NCBI GenBank assembly: GCA_003141695.1
Contig: PLNE01000131.1
Span: 1-33,359, forward strand
DNA: 33,359 nucleotides
DNA from: Candidatus Dormiibacterota bacterium
GTDB lineage: Bacteria; Chloroflexota; Dormibacteria; Aeolococcales; Aeolococcaceae
Reading direction: 5' to 3'
Both the position numbers and the translations under genes were made by a program. Under the pieces are notes generated by a model that saw only the letters and a list, made by a program, of their open reading frames with translations, did not search any database and had not been told where the DNA came from. Of this stretch, positions 14,542-23,997 are shown in pieces; within the stretch, counting starts at the first letter, position 1; every line of letters begins with the position of its first letter.

Positions 14542-14545
14542 ATGA
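14471..14545 (+). CDS. Candidate 24-aa upstream ORF coupled to the permease
   Basis: The ORF starts at an ATG with GAGG 9 nt upstream, encodes a 24-residue peptide (MATAVDVRLS to GDRQ), and ends in a TGA overlapping the permease ATG (ATGA at 14542-14545). Its third codon positions are mostly G or C, like real genes here. It could be a leader peptide or a coupling ORF; chance is not excluded. Confidence 0.4.
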   Translation: MATAVDVRLSTPVLDTGAALGDRQ

Positions 14546-16317
14546 CGGCCGTCACCCAAGCCGGAGGTCCCCCAGGGGGCGAAGTTGACGAGGGTTTGAA
14601 GCGCGACGTCGGCTTCCTGGGGCTGATGTGGGCCTCGGAGGGATCGATCATCGGCTCCGGATGGCTGTTCGGGGCCCTGACCGCCACAATCCTCGCCGGC
14701 CCCGCCGTGGTCTTCTCCTGGATCATCGCCTCGCTCATCGTCATCCTCCTCGCCCTCATCCACGCCGAGCTGGGCGGCATCTTCCACGTCAGTGGTGGGA
14801 CCAGCCGCTTCCCGCACTACGCCTTCGGCAGCCTGGCCGGAGCGTCATTTGGCTGGTTCTCCTATCTCCAGGCCGCCACCGTCGCCCCGGTCGAGGTCCT
14901 CGCCACCGTCCAGTACTTCTCCACGGTCTCGTGGGCCTCCGGCTGGTTCCAAATCGACCCCGCAACGGGTGCCGGTACCTTGCACGGTGTCGGGATCGCG
15001 GTGGCGCTCGCCCTTCTGGTGGTCTTTGCCGCCATCAACCTGGCGGGCATCAAGTGGCTCTCGAGGAGCAACACCTGGGTCACCAGCCTCAAGGTCTTCG
15101 TCCCGATCCTGGCCATCGTGGTGCTCGTCACCACCCACTTCCACATGGGCAACTTCACAGCCCTGGGTGGATTCTTCCTCAAGGGCGCCAATGTCCCCAT
15201 GACGATCATGAAGGCGATACCGGCCGGCGGCATCGTCTTCTCGCTGCTCGGTTTCGAGCAGGCGGTGCAGCTCGGCGGTGAGAGCAGCAACCCGCGGCGG
15301 GACATCCCCCGCGCGGTCATCGGGGCCACCCTCATCGGGGCTCTGATCTACGTCCTCGTCCAGTTTGCCTTCATCGGCGCTCTCGCTCCGGCGACGCTGG
15401 CCCACACCTCGACCATCGCCGGCCAACACATCGCGGCCACCTGGGGGAATCTCGGAACCAACAACGTGGCGCTTGCTGCCTCCCCGTACGCCACCCTGGC
15501 GACCATCGCCGGACTGGGCTGGCTCGCGGTGATCCTCCGGATCGACGCGGTGATCTCCCCCGGGGGGACGGGGCTCATCTACAACACCACCACCTCACGC
15601 CTCTCCTTCGGTCTCAGCAAGAACGGCTTCGTGCCCCAGGTCTTCGAGGCGACCAGCAAGCGAAACAAGGTGCCAGTCTTCGGCATCATCATCGCGGCCA
15701 TCGTCGGCGCCCTCTTCCTGCTCCCCTTCCCGGCGTGGAGTGCGCTGATCGGCCTGGTCACCAGCGCGTCGGTGCTCATGTACGCGGGTGCGCCGCTCGC
15801 GCTCGGTGCACTGCGCCACTCCAAGCCGCAGCTCCGCCGTCCCTACCTGCTGCCCCTCGCGGCTGTCCTCTGCCCGCTGGCCTTCGTCTGCGCCAGTGAG
15901 ATCGTCTACTGGGCGGGCTGGTCGACGTACAGCACCCTGATGGTGGCCGTCGCCATCGGGTACGTCCTCATGCTCATCTCGGCCGCCTTCAAGCTCAACC
16001 CCAACGCGCCCAAGATCGACTGGATCGCGGGGGTCTGGATCTTCCCGTACCTGATCGGGATGGGTGTCATCTCCTTCTTCGGACAGTTCGGCACCGGGGG
16101 GATCATCGGAGGAGTCGGTCCGTTCAAGCACTTCATGGTTGGCGGCACCGGCTTCATCCCCGGGGACGTCGGCATCCCCTTCTGGTGGGACCTTGCAGTC
16201 GTAGCCGTGTTCAGCCTCATCGTCTACTACATCGCGATGCACTTCCGCCTTTCGGAGGCGCAGGTGGACGGGTACGCCTCCCACCTCTACCCGCCCGAGG
16301 GTGAGATCGCGGCCTGA
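14542..16317 (+). CDS. APC-superfamily amino acid permease
   Basis: A 591-aa integral membrane transporter with about 12-14 membrane helices. The first helix has the diagnostic unwound substrate motif SEGSIIGSGWLFGAL, and helix 6 has GFEQAVQLGGESSNPRRDIPRAV split after the membrane edge, typical of APC family members that bring in amino acids with protons. The general look is closest to YveA-like aspartate/proton symporters, but the substrate cannot be assigned. The C-terminal tail is cytoplasmic and short (VDGYASHLYPPEGEIAA). The ATG at 14542 has GGAG 7 nt upstream. It follows a 178-nt leader with a possible short ORF. A strong hairpin lies 64 nt after its stop. Confidence 0.92.
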   Translation: MTAVTQAGGPPGGEVDEGLKRDVGFLGLMWASEGSIIGSGWLFGALTATILAGPAVVFSWIIASLIVILLALIHAELGGIFHVSGGTSRFPHYAFGSLAGASFGWFSYLQAATVAPVEVLATVQYFSTVSWASGWFQIDPATGAGTLHGVGIAVALALLVVFAAINLAGIKWLSRSNTWVTSLKVFVPILAIVVLVTTHFHMGNFTALGGFFLKGANVPMTIMKAIPAGGIVFSLLGFEQAVQLGGESSNPRRDIPRAVIGATLIGALIYVLVQFAFIGALAPATLAHTSTIAGQHIAATWGNLGTNNVALAASPYATLATIAGLGWLAVILRIDAVISPGGTGLIYNTTTSRLSFGLSKNGFVPQVFEATSKRNKVPVFGIIIAAIVGALFLLPFPAWSALIGLVTSASVLMYAGAPLALGALRHSKPQLRRPYLLPLAAVLCPLAFVCASEIVYWAGWSTYSTLMVAVAIGYVLMLISAAFKLNPNAPKIDWIAGVWIFPYLIGMGVISFFGQFGTGGIIGGVGPFKHFMVGGTGFIPGDVGIPFWWDLAVVAVFSLIVYYIAMHFRLSEAQVDGYASHLYPPEGEIAA

Positions 16318-16380
16318 CGGCCTGCGCTCTGTACTGACCGACTAACCGTCGTCCGGCCCCGCGAGAGCGGTGCCGGCTCA

Positions 16381-16410
16381 GGTGGGGAGGGCCATCGGGC
16401 CCTCTCCACC
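16381..16410 (+). terminator. Hairpin terminator candidate after the permease
   Basis: A 13-bp stem (16381-16393 with 16398-16410, one G-T pair) closes an ATCG loop, 64 nt after the permease stop. There is no T-tract. The remaining 16411-16627, before the lipoprotein, shows no supported gene or clear promoter. Confidence 0.5.
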
Positions 16411-16627
16411 GCGGCGGGGCGTGTCGCGTCGGTCGCCGCGCCCTTGGTGCCGGTCGGCGGAGTCCGGCGAAGGGAGCCATCACCCCGAAGTCAACCGGCA
16501 TCACGCTCGCCGGCGAGGGGAGATCCCACACCCCGCCCCTCCATCCGAGCGTAACCGCCGGACGCCCCTGGCGTTGGACGCAAAGGGGCCGTTGGTTCCA
16601 GATCGAGCACACAATGGGGCCACCAAG

Positions 16628-17878
16628 ATGCAGCGCTGGTCGATTGGCGGTTTCGCGACGCTCGTGCTCGTGCTGGCGTCCTGCGGCACGGGCTCGCACG
16701 CTCCGAGCGCCACCACCACCCCGACGACCAGCAGCCCATCGACCGCCGTCACTGCCACAGCGAGCCCCACTTCCACACCCGCGGCGGCCGGCACTCTCGC
16801 CGCGTGCGCCACCGCTGCTCACCCGACACCCACATCCGCCCCGGCCGGGCCGATCCTGGCGGTTCTGGGCCAGAACGTGAACCCCCAGCTGCTGGAGCTG
16901 GTCGACGCGAGTGGTGAAGTGGTCAATCAGACGTCCGTGGGCCAGGTCTCGAGCTCGGGCTCGGCCATCGGGTCGAAGCCGCTGGGCGTCGGGCCTGCCG
17001 GCGCCTACCTCTACAACTCCACGAGCGGAGAGGTGTCACTGCTGGGGCTGACCGGGGAGCCCGAGAACATCGGACAGGTGACTCTCACCGACCAATTCGA
17101 CGACGTCAGCTTCGCCGTGTCGCCCAGCGGGCAGTGCTGGATCCTCTCCGACACGTCGTACGACAGCGCTGGCGACGGGAGCAGCAGGCTCTACGTGGCG
17201 GTGGACGGTGCTTCTCCAACGCTCCTCACGACTCTCACCCGACCGGTCACCCTGAACGGTGGCTTTGGCGGCGGTTACCGAGTCCTGCGCTGGGAACCGT
17301 CCGGCGTTCTGCTCGGGACCGACCCCACGGGAGTCGGCGGCGCTGGGCCGTTTCTCAACGACGGCTACACGCTAGCAACCGTGGTGCGCCTGGATCCCCT
17401 CACCGTGACGCTCTCCTCGTCGCTCTGTGCGAGCGGGCGCTTCGGGGATGTGGCGCCGGATGGGACGGTGGCGTGCGTCACCGATGAGGGATCGGACGCC
17501 GAGATCGCGGTCACGCCGTCCCAGGGGTCGCCTTCGAGCATCGCCACGGGCATCAAGCTCGCCGGTCACGTGCAATTCGTCGGCGGCTCGTCCCTGCTCA
17601 CCTACTGCACGAGCGATGAGAATCCCGCGGCCGACGGCGCCGGCTGGACGGAGGAGCTCTGGACGGTCGACCTCGGGACTTCCGCCACCTTGCCCCGGCA
17701 GTTGATGAGCGGTGACGGCTCATGGTGCGAGGGCGGGGTCGTCGCCGGTGCGGACGCGCTGGCAGTGCCGGTGGGAACGGGTGGGGGAGAAACGCCGTCG
17801 ATCGAGATCCTCAATCTCACCACCGGTCAGGCGACGGCGACCATAGCCTCCGCCGACGCCGTCTACGGCGTGCTCTGA
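16628..17878 (+). CDS. Secreted lipoprotein of unknown function
   Basis: A 416-aa exported protein. The N-terminus is a lipoprotein signal: basic/aromatic start, hydrophobic core (FATLVLVL) and lipobox LASC with Cys19 as the lipid anchor. A Ser/Thr/Pro/Ala-rich linker (about 21-75) follows, then a region of about 340 residues rich in beta strands and Gly (repeated VxPSGQCWILS, APDGTVACVTDE, and GxLYNSTSGE-type turns) that looks like a beta-propeller (inference). Five or so further Cys residues may form disulfides. No enzyme motif was seen. It is convergent with metH, 27 bp apart. The ATG at 16628 is chosen because it gives a complete signal peptide; no good Shine-Dalgarno precedes it. Confidence 0.8.
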   Translation: MQRWSIGGFATLVLVLASCGTGSHAPSATTTPTTSSPSTAVTATASPTSTPAAAGTLAACATAAHPTPTSAPAGPILAVLGQNVNPQLLELVDASGEVVNQTSVGQVSSSGSAIGSKPLGVGPAGAYLYNSTSGEVSLLGLTGEPENIGQVTLTDQFDDVSFAVSPSGQCWILSDTSYDSAGDGSSRLYVAVDGASPTLLTTLTRPVTLNGGFGGGYRVLRWEPSGVLLGTDPTGVGGAGPFLNDGYTLATVVRLDPLTVTLSSSLCASGRFGDVAPDGTVACVTDEGSDAEIAVTPSQGSPSSIATGIKLAGHVQFVGGSSLLTYCTSDENPAADGAGWTEELWTVDLGTSATLPRQLMSGDGSWCEGGVVAGADALAVPVGTGGGETPSIEILNLTTGQATATIASADAVYGVL

Positions 17879-17905
17879 CGCCAGCGACGGCGCGCCGGTC
17901 TGGCT

Positions 17906-20900
17906 TCAGGCCTTCTCCACGGCGGGACTGGACGTCTCAGGCGCCTTCTCCGGCGTGCCCGGGCCCGCTCCGTCGTCGAAGCGGCTGCCGTAGACGGCGA
18001 AGTACCTCGCCTCGGGGTGGTGGAGGACGATCGCCGCGGTCGACTGCTCCGGCACCAGCTGGTACCCCTCGGTGAGGGTGACCCCGATCCGCTCCGCCGG
18101 GACGATCCGGAAGAAGACCTGGTGGTCCTGGAGGTCGGGGCAGGCTGGGTAGCCCCAGGAGTAACGGCGGCCCTGCTCCGGGCCGAGCCCCAGCTCGCGG
18201 CGGATGTGAGCGTGGATGTATTCCGCGGTGGCCTCGGCCATCTGGGTGGCGAAGCCGTGGACGCGGAGCATGTCGTCGTAGTCGCCCTTGACCTGCAGGT
18301 GGTTGGAGACCTCGCTGGCTCGGGGCCCGGTGGTCACCACCTGGAGCGCGATCACGTCACGCTCGGCGCCGACCGCCAGCTCCCGCGGCCGCACATAGTC
18401 GGCCAGGCAGAGGCGGTGCTGCTCGCCCTGACGCGGGAAGCTGAAGCGCGCGATCTCGCGCTCGTGGTCCTCGGGGTCGAAGACGATGACGGAGTCGCCG
18501 TCGGCCAGTGCCGGCCAGTAGCCGTAGACCGCCTGCAGGTCGAGCCAGCCCTCCCGCTGCGCCTCGCGCATCGATCTCTCGAGACGGGGCTCCAGCTCGG
18601 TGCGCACCAGCTCGTCCCACTGTTCCGGATCGTGGACCCCGCGGAACTGCCAGCTCATCTTGAAGAGCGAGTTGCGGTCGATGTGGGGATACACGGCCTG
18701 GACAGAGATGCCGGTCACCACCTGGGGGCCCCAGAAGGGTGGCGTGGGGATGGGTGCGTCCGTCCGCGTGTCACTGCGCGCGTTCACCACGACCTTGGGC
18801 AGCTCCGCCTTGGCGGCCGCCTTCGCCCGCTCCTGCTCGCGGAAGGTCTGCGCCTCGGCGTGGACGCGCTGCACCAGCGGCGCGCGGCGCTCCGGATCGA
18901 CGAGCTGGTCGCAGGTCTCCAGCCCCTCGAAGGCGTCCTTGCAGTAGAAGACACCGGGCTCGTAGGCCCGCTCCGCGTCGAGGTAGAGGATGCGCCGGCC
19001 GAATCCCCGGTTGATGGCGGCGCCACCGATGATCACGGGGTAGCCGAGGCCGCGGCGGTCCAGCTCCTCGACCATCATCGGCATCTGCTTGCTGGTGCTG
19101 ACCAGCAGCGCGCTCAATCCGATCACGTCCGCATCGACCTCGATGGCCTTCTCGACGATCGTCGTCAGGGGAACCTGCTTGCCGAGGTCGTGGACGGTAT
19201 AGCCGTTGTTGCTGAGGATGGTCTTGACCAGGTTCTTGCCGATGTCGTGGACATCGCCGAAGACGGTGGCCAGCACCACCTGGCCCTTGGTGTAGCCCTC
19301 GGTCCGGTCCAGGTACTGCTCCAGGTGGGCGACGGCGCGCTTCATCACCTCGGCGCTCTGCAGGACGAAGGGGAGGATCAGCTCCCCCGCCCCGAAGCGG
19401 TCGCCGACATCCTTCATGGCCGGGAGGAGGATCTCGTTGAGCACAGTGATCGCGCTCCGGTCACGGAGCGCCTCGTCGATGAGCGCCTCGATCCCCTCCT
19501 TGCGGCGGTGGAGGATCTGAGCGTGGATGCGCTCCGGTGGGGCGAGCCCGGCGAAGGGATCGACCTTCTCTGCCCCGACCCGCTCGGTCACCCCTGAGAA
19601 GTGGTCGATGTAGCGGGAGAGCGCATCCGCCCGCCGGTTGAAGATGAGGTCCTCGGCGAGCTGCCGCCGCTCCTCGCTCACTTCCGCGTAGGGGACGGTC
19701 TGAGCGGGGTTGATGATGGCCGCGTCGAGGCCGGCCTCGACGCAGTGGTAGAGGAAGACGCTGTTGAGCACCGCCCGGGCCGGCGGGGTCAGACCGAACG
19801 AGACGTTGCTCACGCCAAGCGAGGTGAGCACCCCGGGTAGCTCCCGCTTGATGAGGCGGATGCCTTCGATCGTCTCCACCGCGGAGTCGATCCACTCGGC
19901 GTCGCCCGTCGCCAGGGTGAAGGTGAGGTCGTCGAAGAGCAGCTGGTGGGGTGCCAGGCCGTACTCCTCGCAGGCGATGTCGCGGATGCGGCGTGCCACC
20001 TCGACCTTGCGATCGCGGGTTCGGGCCATCCCCTGCTCGTCGATGGTCAGGGCGATGACGCACTGCCCGTGGTCGCGGACCAGGGGCAGCACGGCGTCGC
20101 AACGGGCGCGCCCATTCTCCAGGTTGACCGAGTTGACGATGCCGCGGCCCGGGTAGGCCTCCAGGGCACGTCGGATCACCAGGACATCGGTGGAGTCGAA
20201 GACGAGCGGCGCCTCGACCGCTTGCTGGAGGGCCTTGACGGCTGCTGACATCTGGTCGCCCTCGTCGCTCCGTTCGGTTACGGCGACGCAGACGTCGAGA
20301 GCGTGGGCTCCGCCCTCGACCTGGCCCAGGGCCACCCGGACGATGCCGTCGTAGTCGTCGGCGAGCAGCAGCTCCTTGATCTTCCGGGACCCCTGCGCGT
20401 TGACCCGCTCACCGATGAGCAGGGGCTTCGGCTCCTGATCCAGGTCGGTGGCGCGGATGCTGGAGGCGAGACGGGGGCGCTCCTCGACCTCACGTGCAAC
20501 CGGGGTCGCACCGCCCACGCGGCTCACCAACGCGGCGATGTGCGCCGGGGTGGTGCCGCAGCAGCCGCCCACCACGTTGATCCCCAGGTCGCGGACAAAC
20601 TCCTCGAGCTGATCGGCCATCGGGTCCGGCTGCATCGGGTAGTGGGCGCGACCGCCGACGTTGATGGGCAGGCCGGCGTTGGGGATGCAGGAGATGGGCA
20701 GCCGGGTGTTCTCGGCGAGGTAGCGGATCGGCTCACGCATGTACTCGGGACCGGTCGAGCAGTTGAGCCCGACCACGTCCACCCGGAGCGACTCCAAGAT
20801 GGCGAGGACGGCGGCGATGTCGGTGCCGAGGAGCATCCGGCCGGAGACGTCGAGCGTCGCCTGGGCCTGGATGGGGACGTGGCGCCCTGTGCTGTCGAAG

Positions 20901-21496
20901 GCCTCGCGCGCTCCGAAGATGGCCGCCTTGACCTCCAGGATGTCCTGGCTCGTCTCGATGATGAGCAGGTCGGAGCCGCCGTCGAGCAACCCCTCGGCCT
21001 GCTCACGGAAGGCCGCGACCAGCTCACCGAATGTGATCCGTCCCAGGCTCGGGTCGCTGCTCGCCGGGAGGTAGCCGGAGGGCCCCATGCTGCCGGCGAC
21101 GAAGCGGGGCTGCTCGGCGGTGGAGTGCTCGTCGGCGAGGCGTCGTGCCAGTCGCGTCGCCTTCTCGTTGAGCTCCCGCGTCCGCTCCCCGGCACCCCAT
21201 TCGGCCAGGCGGAGGGGGGTCGCCTGGAACGTGCAGGTCTCGATGACATCGGCGCCGACCTCGAGAAAGGAACGGTGGAGCCGCTCGACCAGGTCGGGGC
21301 TGTGAAGCACCAGGCCGTCCACCCACCCCTCGAGCGCCGCCCCGCCGAACTGCGCCGGTGTGGGGTCCATGGCCTGGAGATTGGTTCCGACCGCCCCGTC
21401 GAAGACCAGCACGCGCCGGCTCAGGGCGTCCAGGTACGGCGCCACGGGGGGGCTGGGGGTCGGAGGTGCGTCGTGGATGGGGGAGGCTTCGTGCAT
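17906..21496 (-). CDS. metH: Cobalamin-dependent methionine synthase
   Basis: A 1196-aa modular enzyme that moves a methyl group from methyl-tetrahydrofolate via cobalamin to homocysteine. The homocysteine domain has the zinc ligands Cys246 (LNCSTGP), Cys312 and Cys313 ([10 protein letters not shown]), close to the E. coli positions. The folate domain starts near [14 protein letters not shown]. The cobalamin domain has DVHDIGKN with His750 as the lower axial ligand. The C-terminal reactivation domain has [11 protein letters not shown] for AdoMet. All four modules are present. The ATG at 21496 is chosen because the fold starts just after it; the frame is open to an ATG at 21589, but that lies only 2 nt after a TATAGT -10. 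No cobalamin riboswitch was found upstream. Confidence 0.95.
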   Translation of the reverse strand: MHEASPIHDAPPTPSPPVAPYLDALSRRVLVFDGAVGTNLQAMDPTPAQFGGAALEGWVDGLVLHSPDLVERLHRSFLEVGADVIETCTFQATPLRLAEWGAGERTRELNEKATRLARRLADEHSTAEQPRFVAGSMGPSGYLPASSDPSLGRITFGELVAAFREQAEGLLDGGSDLLIIETSQDILEVKAAIFGAREAFDSTGRHVPIQAQATLDVSGRMLLGTDIAAVLAILESLRVDVVGLNCSTGPEYMREPIRYLAENTRLPISCIPNAGLPINVGGRAHYPMQPDPMADQLEEFVRDLGINVVGGCCGTTPAHIAALVSRVGGATPVAREVEERPRLASSIRATDLDQEPKPLLIGERVNAQGSRKIKELLLADDYDGIVRVALGQVEGGAHALDVCVAVTERSDEGDQMSAAVKALQQAVEAPLVFDSTDVLVIRRALEAYPGRGIVNSVNLENGRARCDAVLPLVRDHGQCVIALTIDEQGMARTRDRKVEVARRIRDIACEEYGLAPHQLLFDDLTFTLATGDAEWIDSAVETIEGIRLIKRELPGVLTSLGVSNVSFGLTPPARAVLNSVFLYHCVEAGLDAAIINPAQTVPYAEVSEERRQLAEDLIFNRRADALSRYIDHFSGVTERVGAEKVDPFAGLAPPERIHAQILHRRKEGIEALIDEALRDRSAITVLNEILLPAMKDVGDRFGAGELILPFVLQSAEVMKRAVAHLEQYLDRTEGYTKGQVVLATVFGDVHDIGKNLVKTILSNNGYTVHDLGKQVPLTTIVEKAIEVDADVIGLSALLVSTSKQMPMMVEELDRRGLGYPVIIGGAAINRGFGRRILYLDAERAYEPGVFYCKDAFEGLETCDQLVDPERRAPLVQRVHAEAQTFREQERAKAAAKAELPKVVVNARSDTRTDAPIPTPPFWGPQVVTGISVQAVYPHIDRNSLFKMSWQFRGVHDPEQWDELVRTELEPRLERSMREAQREGWLDLQAVYGYWPALADGDSVIVFDPEDHEREIARFSFPRQGEQHRLCLADYVRPRELAVGAERDVIALQVVTTGPRASEVSNHLQVKGDYDDMLRVHGFATQMAEATAEYIHAHIRRELGLGPEQGRRYSWGYPACPDLQDHQVFFRIVPAERIGVTLTEGYQLVPEQSTAAIVLHHPEARYFAVYGSRFDDGAGPGTPEKAPETSSPAVEKA

Positions 21497-21549
21497 GCGC
21501 GTGGGTGAGAGGAGGGCTGGGTGCCGGGTGCTGCCGACGGCGGCCGTGC

Positions 21550-21555
21550 TACGCT
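21550..21555 (+). promoter_or_regulatory. -10 (TACGCT) for infA
   Basis: TACGCT would start an infA transcript near 21562, with a ~48-nt leader that contains the AGGAG ribosome binding site. No clear -35 was seen. Confidence 0.35.
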
Positions 21556-21591
21556 CGGCTTTCGGGCCGGTCCTGTCGATCGGTTCCATTC

Positions 21592-21597
21592 ACTATA
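21592..21597 (-). promoter_or_regulatory. -10 (TATAGT) for metH
   Basis: TATAGT on the minus strand would start transcription near 21585, giving a leader of about 90 nt to the metH ATG at 21496. It lies inside the infA leader, so the two divergent transcription units overlap here. Confidence 0.45.
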
Positions 21598-21599
21598 CG

Positions 21600-21604
21600 A
21601 GGAG
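21600..21604 (+). promoter_or_regulatory. Shine-Dalgarno (AGGAG) deciding the infA TTG start
   Basis: AGGAG is followed after 5 nt (ACACT) by TTG at 21610, in frame with infA. This is the best ribosome binding site before the gene. A second purine run (21703-21710) sits about 10-11 nt before the internal ATG at 21721 but lies within conserved coding sequence. Confidence 0.55.
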
Positions 21605-21609
21605 ACACT

Positions 21610-21915
21610 TTGGCGCGACGTCCACCTCGACCAGGCGTCACCCGCCGGCGCAGCCCGGTGCGGCGGCGTGACCCCACTGACACCACCAACTCCCCCGAGG
21701 TCAAGGAGGAGACGATTGAGATGGATGCCACGGTGGTCGAGCCCCTGCCCAACGCCATGTTCAAGGTGCGCCTCAAGACCGGGCAGGACGTCCTCGCCTA
21801 CACCTCCGGCAAGATGCGCAAGTTCTACATCCGCATCCTGATCGGCGATCAGGTGAGGGTGGAGCTGAGCCCCTACGACCTGAGCCGGGGACGGATCACC
21901 TTCCGCTACAAGTAG
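21610..21915 (+). CDS. infA: Translation initiation factor IF-1 with Arg-rich N-terminal extension
   Basis: IF-1 binds the ribosomal A site during initiation. The OB-fold core is clear: [37 protein letters not shown] and the end [18 protein letters not shown] split at the turn. The conserved KEETIEM lies before the first ATG (21721), so that ATG alone would cut off family sequence. The TTG at 21610, 5 nt after AGGAG, gives 101 aa with an extra ~30 residues rich in Arg and Pro ([19 protein letters not shown]). A GTG at 21658 is another option without Shine-Dalgarno. The typical family length is about 72 aa. The stop overlaps the convergent epimerase stop by 10 bp. Confidence 0.85.
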   Translation: MARRPPRPGVTRRRSPVRRRDPTDTTNSPEVKEETIEMDATVVEPLPNAMFKVRLKTGQDVLAYTSGKMRKFYIRILIGDQVRVELSPYDLSRGRITFRYK

Positions 21916-22832
21916 TCCGGCCCGCGGTCGCGGAAGTAGGCGACAGTCGCCTCGAGGCCGGCGTCCAGCGAGAAGCGGGGGCGCCAGCCCAGCCGGGACG
22001 CTGCCAGTGACGCGTCCAGGCAGGAGCGCTGCTGCTCCCCGAGCTTCCCCGGTCCGTGGGCTGCGGGGGTGGACACCCCGATGATGCGGGCCAGCCGCCG
22101 GTGAAGCTCGTTCACGTCGCATTCGGTGCCCGTGCCCACGTTGTAGGCGCCGGGCGGCGCGGCGATCGCCGCCAGGTTGGCCGCGACCACATCGGCAACG
22201 TAGACGTAGTCCCGGGTCTGGGTGCCCTCCCCGTTGATGATCGGAACCTCGCCCTTGAGCATCCGCTCGGTGAAGATGGCCACCACTCCCGCCTCGCTGT
22301 GCGGGTCCTGGCGCGGTCCGTAAACGTTGCCGTAGCGGAGCGCGAGGAACTCGACGCCGTAGACCTGGCCATAGACGCCGCCATACATCTCCGCCGCGGC
22401 CTTGGCGGCGCCGTAGTTCGAGGCGGGCCGCTGCGGATGGGTCTCCGGCGTCGGGATCGCCGCGGTGTCGCCGTAGAGCGCGCCTCCGCTGCTCGCGAAG
22501 ACGACGCGGCGCACTCCTGCGGCAGCGCAGGCCTGGAGGAGGTTGACGGTGCCCAGCACATTGATCCGGGTGTCGAGCAGCGGGTCTGCCAGCGAGCGCC
22601 GGACATCGATCTGGGCTGCCTCGTGGAACACGATCTCGGGGCGGACCTCGCCGAGGATGCCGCCCAGATCCTCGGTCACATCCGCCTGGACGAACCGTGC
22701 GGCGGTCGGAACCTGGGAGCGCCGCCCCCGTGAGAGGTCGTCGAGAACGGTGACCTCGTGACCGGCCGCGAGCAGGGCTTCGGAGAGGTGCGAGCCGATG
22801 AAACCCGCCCCCCCGGTGACCAGCGCTCTCAC
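21906..22832 (-). CDS. NAD-dependent sugar-nucleotide epimerase (UDP-glucose 4-epimerase type)
   Basis: A 308-aa extended short-chain dehydrogenase. The Rossmann motif is [12 protein letters not shown] at the N-terminus with the acidic residue in VLDDLSRG for NAD. The catalytic triad is suggested by the Ser in ASSGGALYG and by Tyr/Lys in [10 protein letters not shown]. The middle [14 protein letters not shown] and the late [13 protein letters not shown] are typical of GalE-like epimerases acting on UDP-hexoses. It is probably cytoplasmic and feeds glycan synthesis. The GTG start overlaps the stop of the upstream flippase-like gene (GTGA), so both form an operon. The exact sugar is unknown. 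The 3' end overlaps infA by 10 bp, convergent. Confidence 0.9.
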   Translation of the reverse strand: MRALVTGGAGFIGSHLSEALLAAGHEVTVLDDLSRGRRSQVPTAARFVQADVTEDLGGILGEVRPEIVFHEAAQIDVRRSLADPLLDTRINVLGTVNLLQACAAAGVRRVVFASSGGALYGDTAAIPTPETHPQRPASNYGAAKAAAEMYGGVYGQVYGVEFLALRYGNVYGPRQDPHSEAGVVAIFTERMLKGEVPIINGEGTQTRDYVYVADVVAANLAAIAAPPGAYNVGTGTECDVNELHRRLARIIGVSTPAAHGPGKLGEQQRSCLDASLAASRLGWRPRFSLDAGLEATVAYFRDRGPDYL

Positions 22833-23923
22833 ACCACGGAGGGCGTCACGGGGCGGGCCTCGTCCCGCACCACCCGGCCTCCCGGATGCGCCTTTCCCTG
22901 CGCGGCGGCGTCCCGAGAGATCCAGAGGTGGACCAGGGCGAAGACGATGAACCCGATGATGAGCAGGCTGCCCCAGCTGATGCTGCCGTCGAGGAGGGCG
23001 ATCGAGATCGCCAGGGTCTTGGTGAGGCCGGCCACGATGACGAGGGCGGTCGCCACGCCGGCCTGGACCAGGCCCACCCCGCCGGGGGTGAAGGGGACCG
23101 TGGTCAGCAGCGCCGCCACCAGGGCCACCAGGACAAACTGCGATGGCCCGACCCAGCTGCTCAACCCGAGGGCGGCGATGACCAGCCCGAGACGGCCCGA
23201 CTCGCAGGCCCAGACGGCCAGGGTCAGCCCGATCAGGGTCGGCCATCGGCGCAGCGAGGTCACCGCTCCGCTGCGAAACGATTCGTAGCGGCGGAATATC
23301 GGATTGGGCAGCAGCCGGAGCAGGCGCGTCCCCCGGCCGGCTCGCATCAGCACGATGACCCCGATGCCGAACGCGCAGAGGAGTCCGCCGATGATGACGT
23401 AGGGGACCAGGGCCCCCGAGTCCTTCTTGTGGAAGATGTAAGCCCCGGACACCAGGAGCAGTGCCACCACCACGCAGAGGTCGAGGAGGCGCTCACTGAC
23501 CACGGTCCCGAATGCCTTGCTGCCGGGGATGTGCTCCCGGACCCGGCCGAGATAGGCGCGATAGACGTCCCCCATCTTGGCCGGGACGATGCAGTTGACG
23601 AAGAACGACGCCAGGACGAGCGGGGTCAGGCGGCGGGCCTTGCGGACCTCCCCGGAGTTGGCGAGGAGCACCTGCCAGCGGAGGCCGCGAGCGACGAAGG
23701 AGAGGTAGTAGACGACGATGGCGAGGAGGTAGAGGGAGAGGTTGGCTTTCCGTATCTTGTCCCAGGCCTCCCCCCAGGGGATGTCCGCACGCCACACGAC
23801 CACTCCCACGATGAGGATCGCGGCAGCGATCGAGATCAGGGTTCGCTTGGTCAGGAAGCGGCCGCCAAGGGCCGGAGGTGTCTCGCCTCCCAGCTCGTCG
23901 GCCGCAGGCGTGGCTCCGCTCAC
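22829..23923 (-). CDS. UPF0104/LPG_synthase_TM-type membrane protein
   Basis: A 364-aa integral membrane protein with about eight hydrophobic helices. It matches the UPF0104/AglD-like family (lysylphosphatidylglycerol synthase membrane region) with signatures such as YLSFVARGLRWQVLL, NCIVPAKMGDVYRAYL, VVSERLLDL and TPGGVGLVQAGVATAL. Family members are thought to act in lipid or lipid-linked glycan transfer; no soluble synthase domain is present here. The start is uncertain: GTG 23923 lies 10 nt after a TAGGGT -10, whereas GTG 23935 overlaps that hexamer. It overlaps the epimerase by 4 bp, which suggests a joint role in an envelope glycan or glycolipid pathway (inference). Confidence 0.87.
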   Translation of the reverse strand: MSGATPAADELGGETPPALGGRFLTKRTLISIAAAILIVGVVVWRADIPWGEAWDKIRKANLSLYLLAIVVYYLSFVARGLRWQVLLANSGEVRKARRLTPLVLASFFVNCIVPAKMGDVYRAYLGRVREHIPGSKAFGTVVSERLLDLCVVVALLLVSGAYIFHKKDSGALVPYVIIGGLLCAFGIGVIVLMRAGRGTRLLRLLPNPIFRRYESFRSGAVTSLRRWPTLIGLTLAVWACESGRLGLVIAALGLSSWVGPSQFVLVALVAALLTTVPFTPGGVGLVQAGVATALVIVAGLTKTLAISIALLDGSISWGSLLIIGFIVFALVHLWISRDAAAQGKAHPGGRVVRDEARPVTPSVV

Positions 23924-23933
23924 GGTGGCACGC

Positions 23934-23939
23934 ACCCTA
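23934..23939 (-). promoter_or_regulatory. -10 (TAGGGT) for the flippase-epimerase operon
   Basis: TAGGGT lies 10 nt before the GTG at 23923 on the minus strand, supporting this start over the GTG at 23935. Confidence 0.4.
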
Positions 23940-23997
23940 GCACGACGCCCCTGACAGGCTGGTTACGCCGCTGCGGCAGGATCGCCCCGTAGGGGGA

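Noticed and set aside
21497-21589. metH starting at the ATG at 21589
   Set aside because: It lies 2 nt after a TATAGT -10, so the mRNA would not contain it, and the extra 31 residues match no family sequence.
21497-21600. A cobalamin riboswitch upstream of metH
   Set aside because: The leader is about 90 nt at most, too short, and no B12-box-like sequence was seen.
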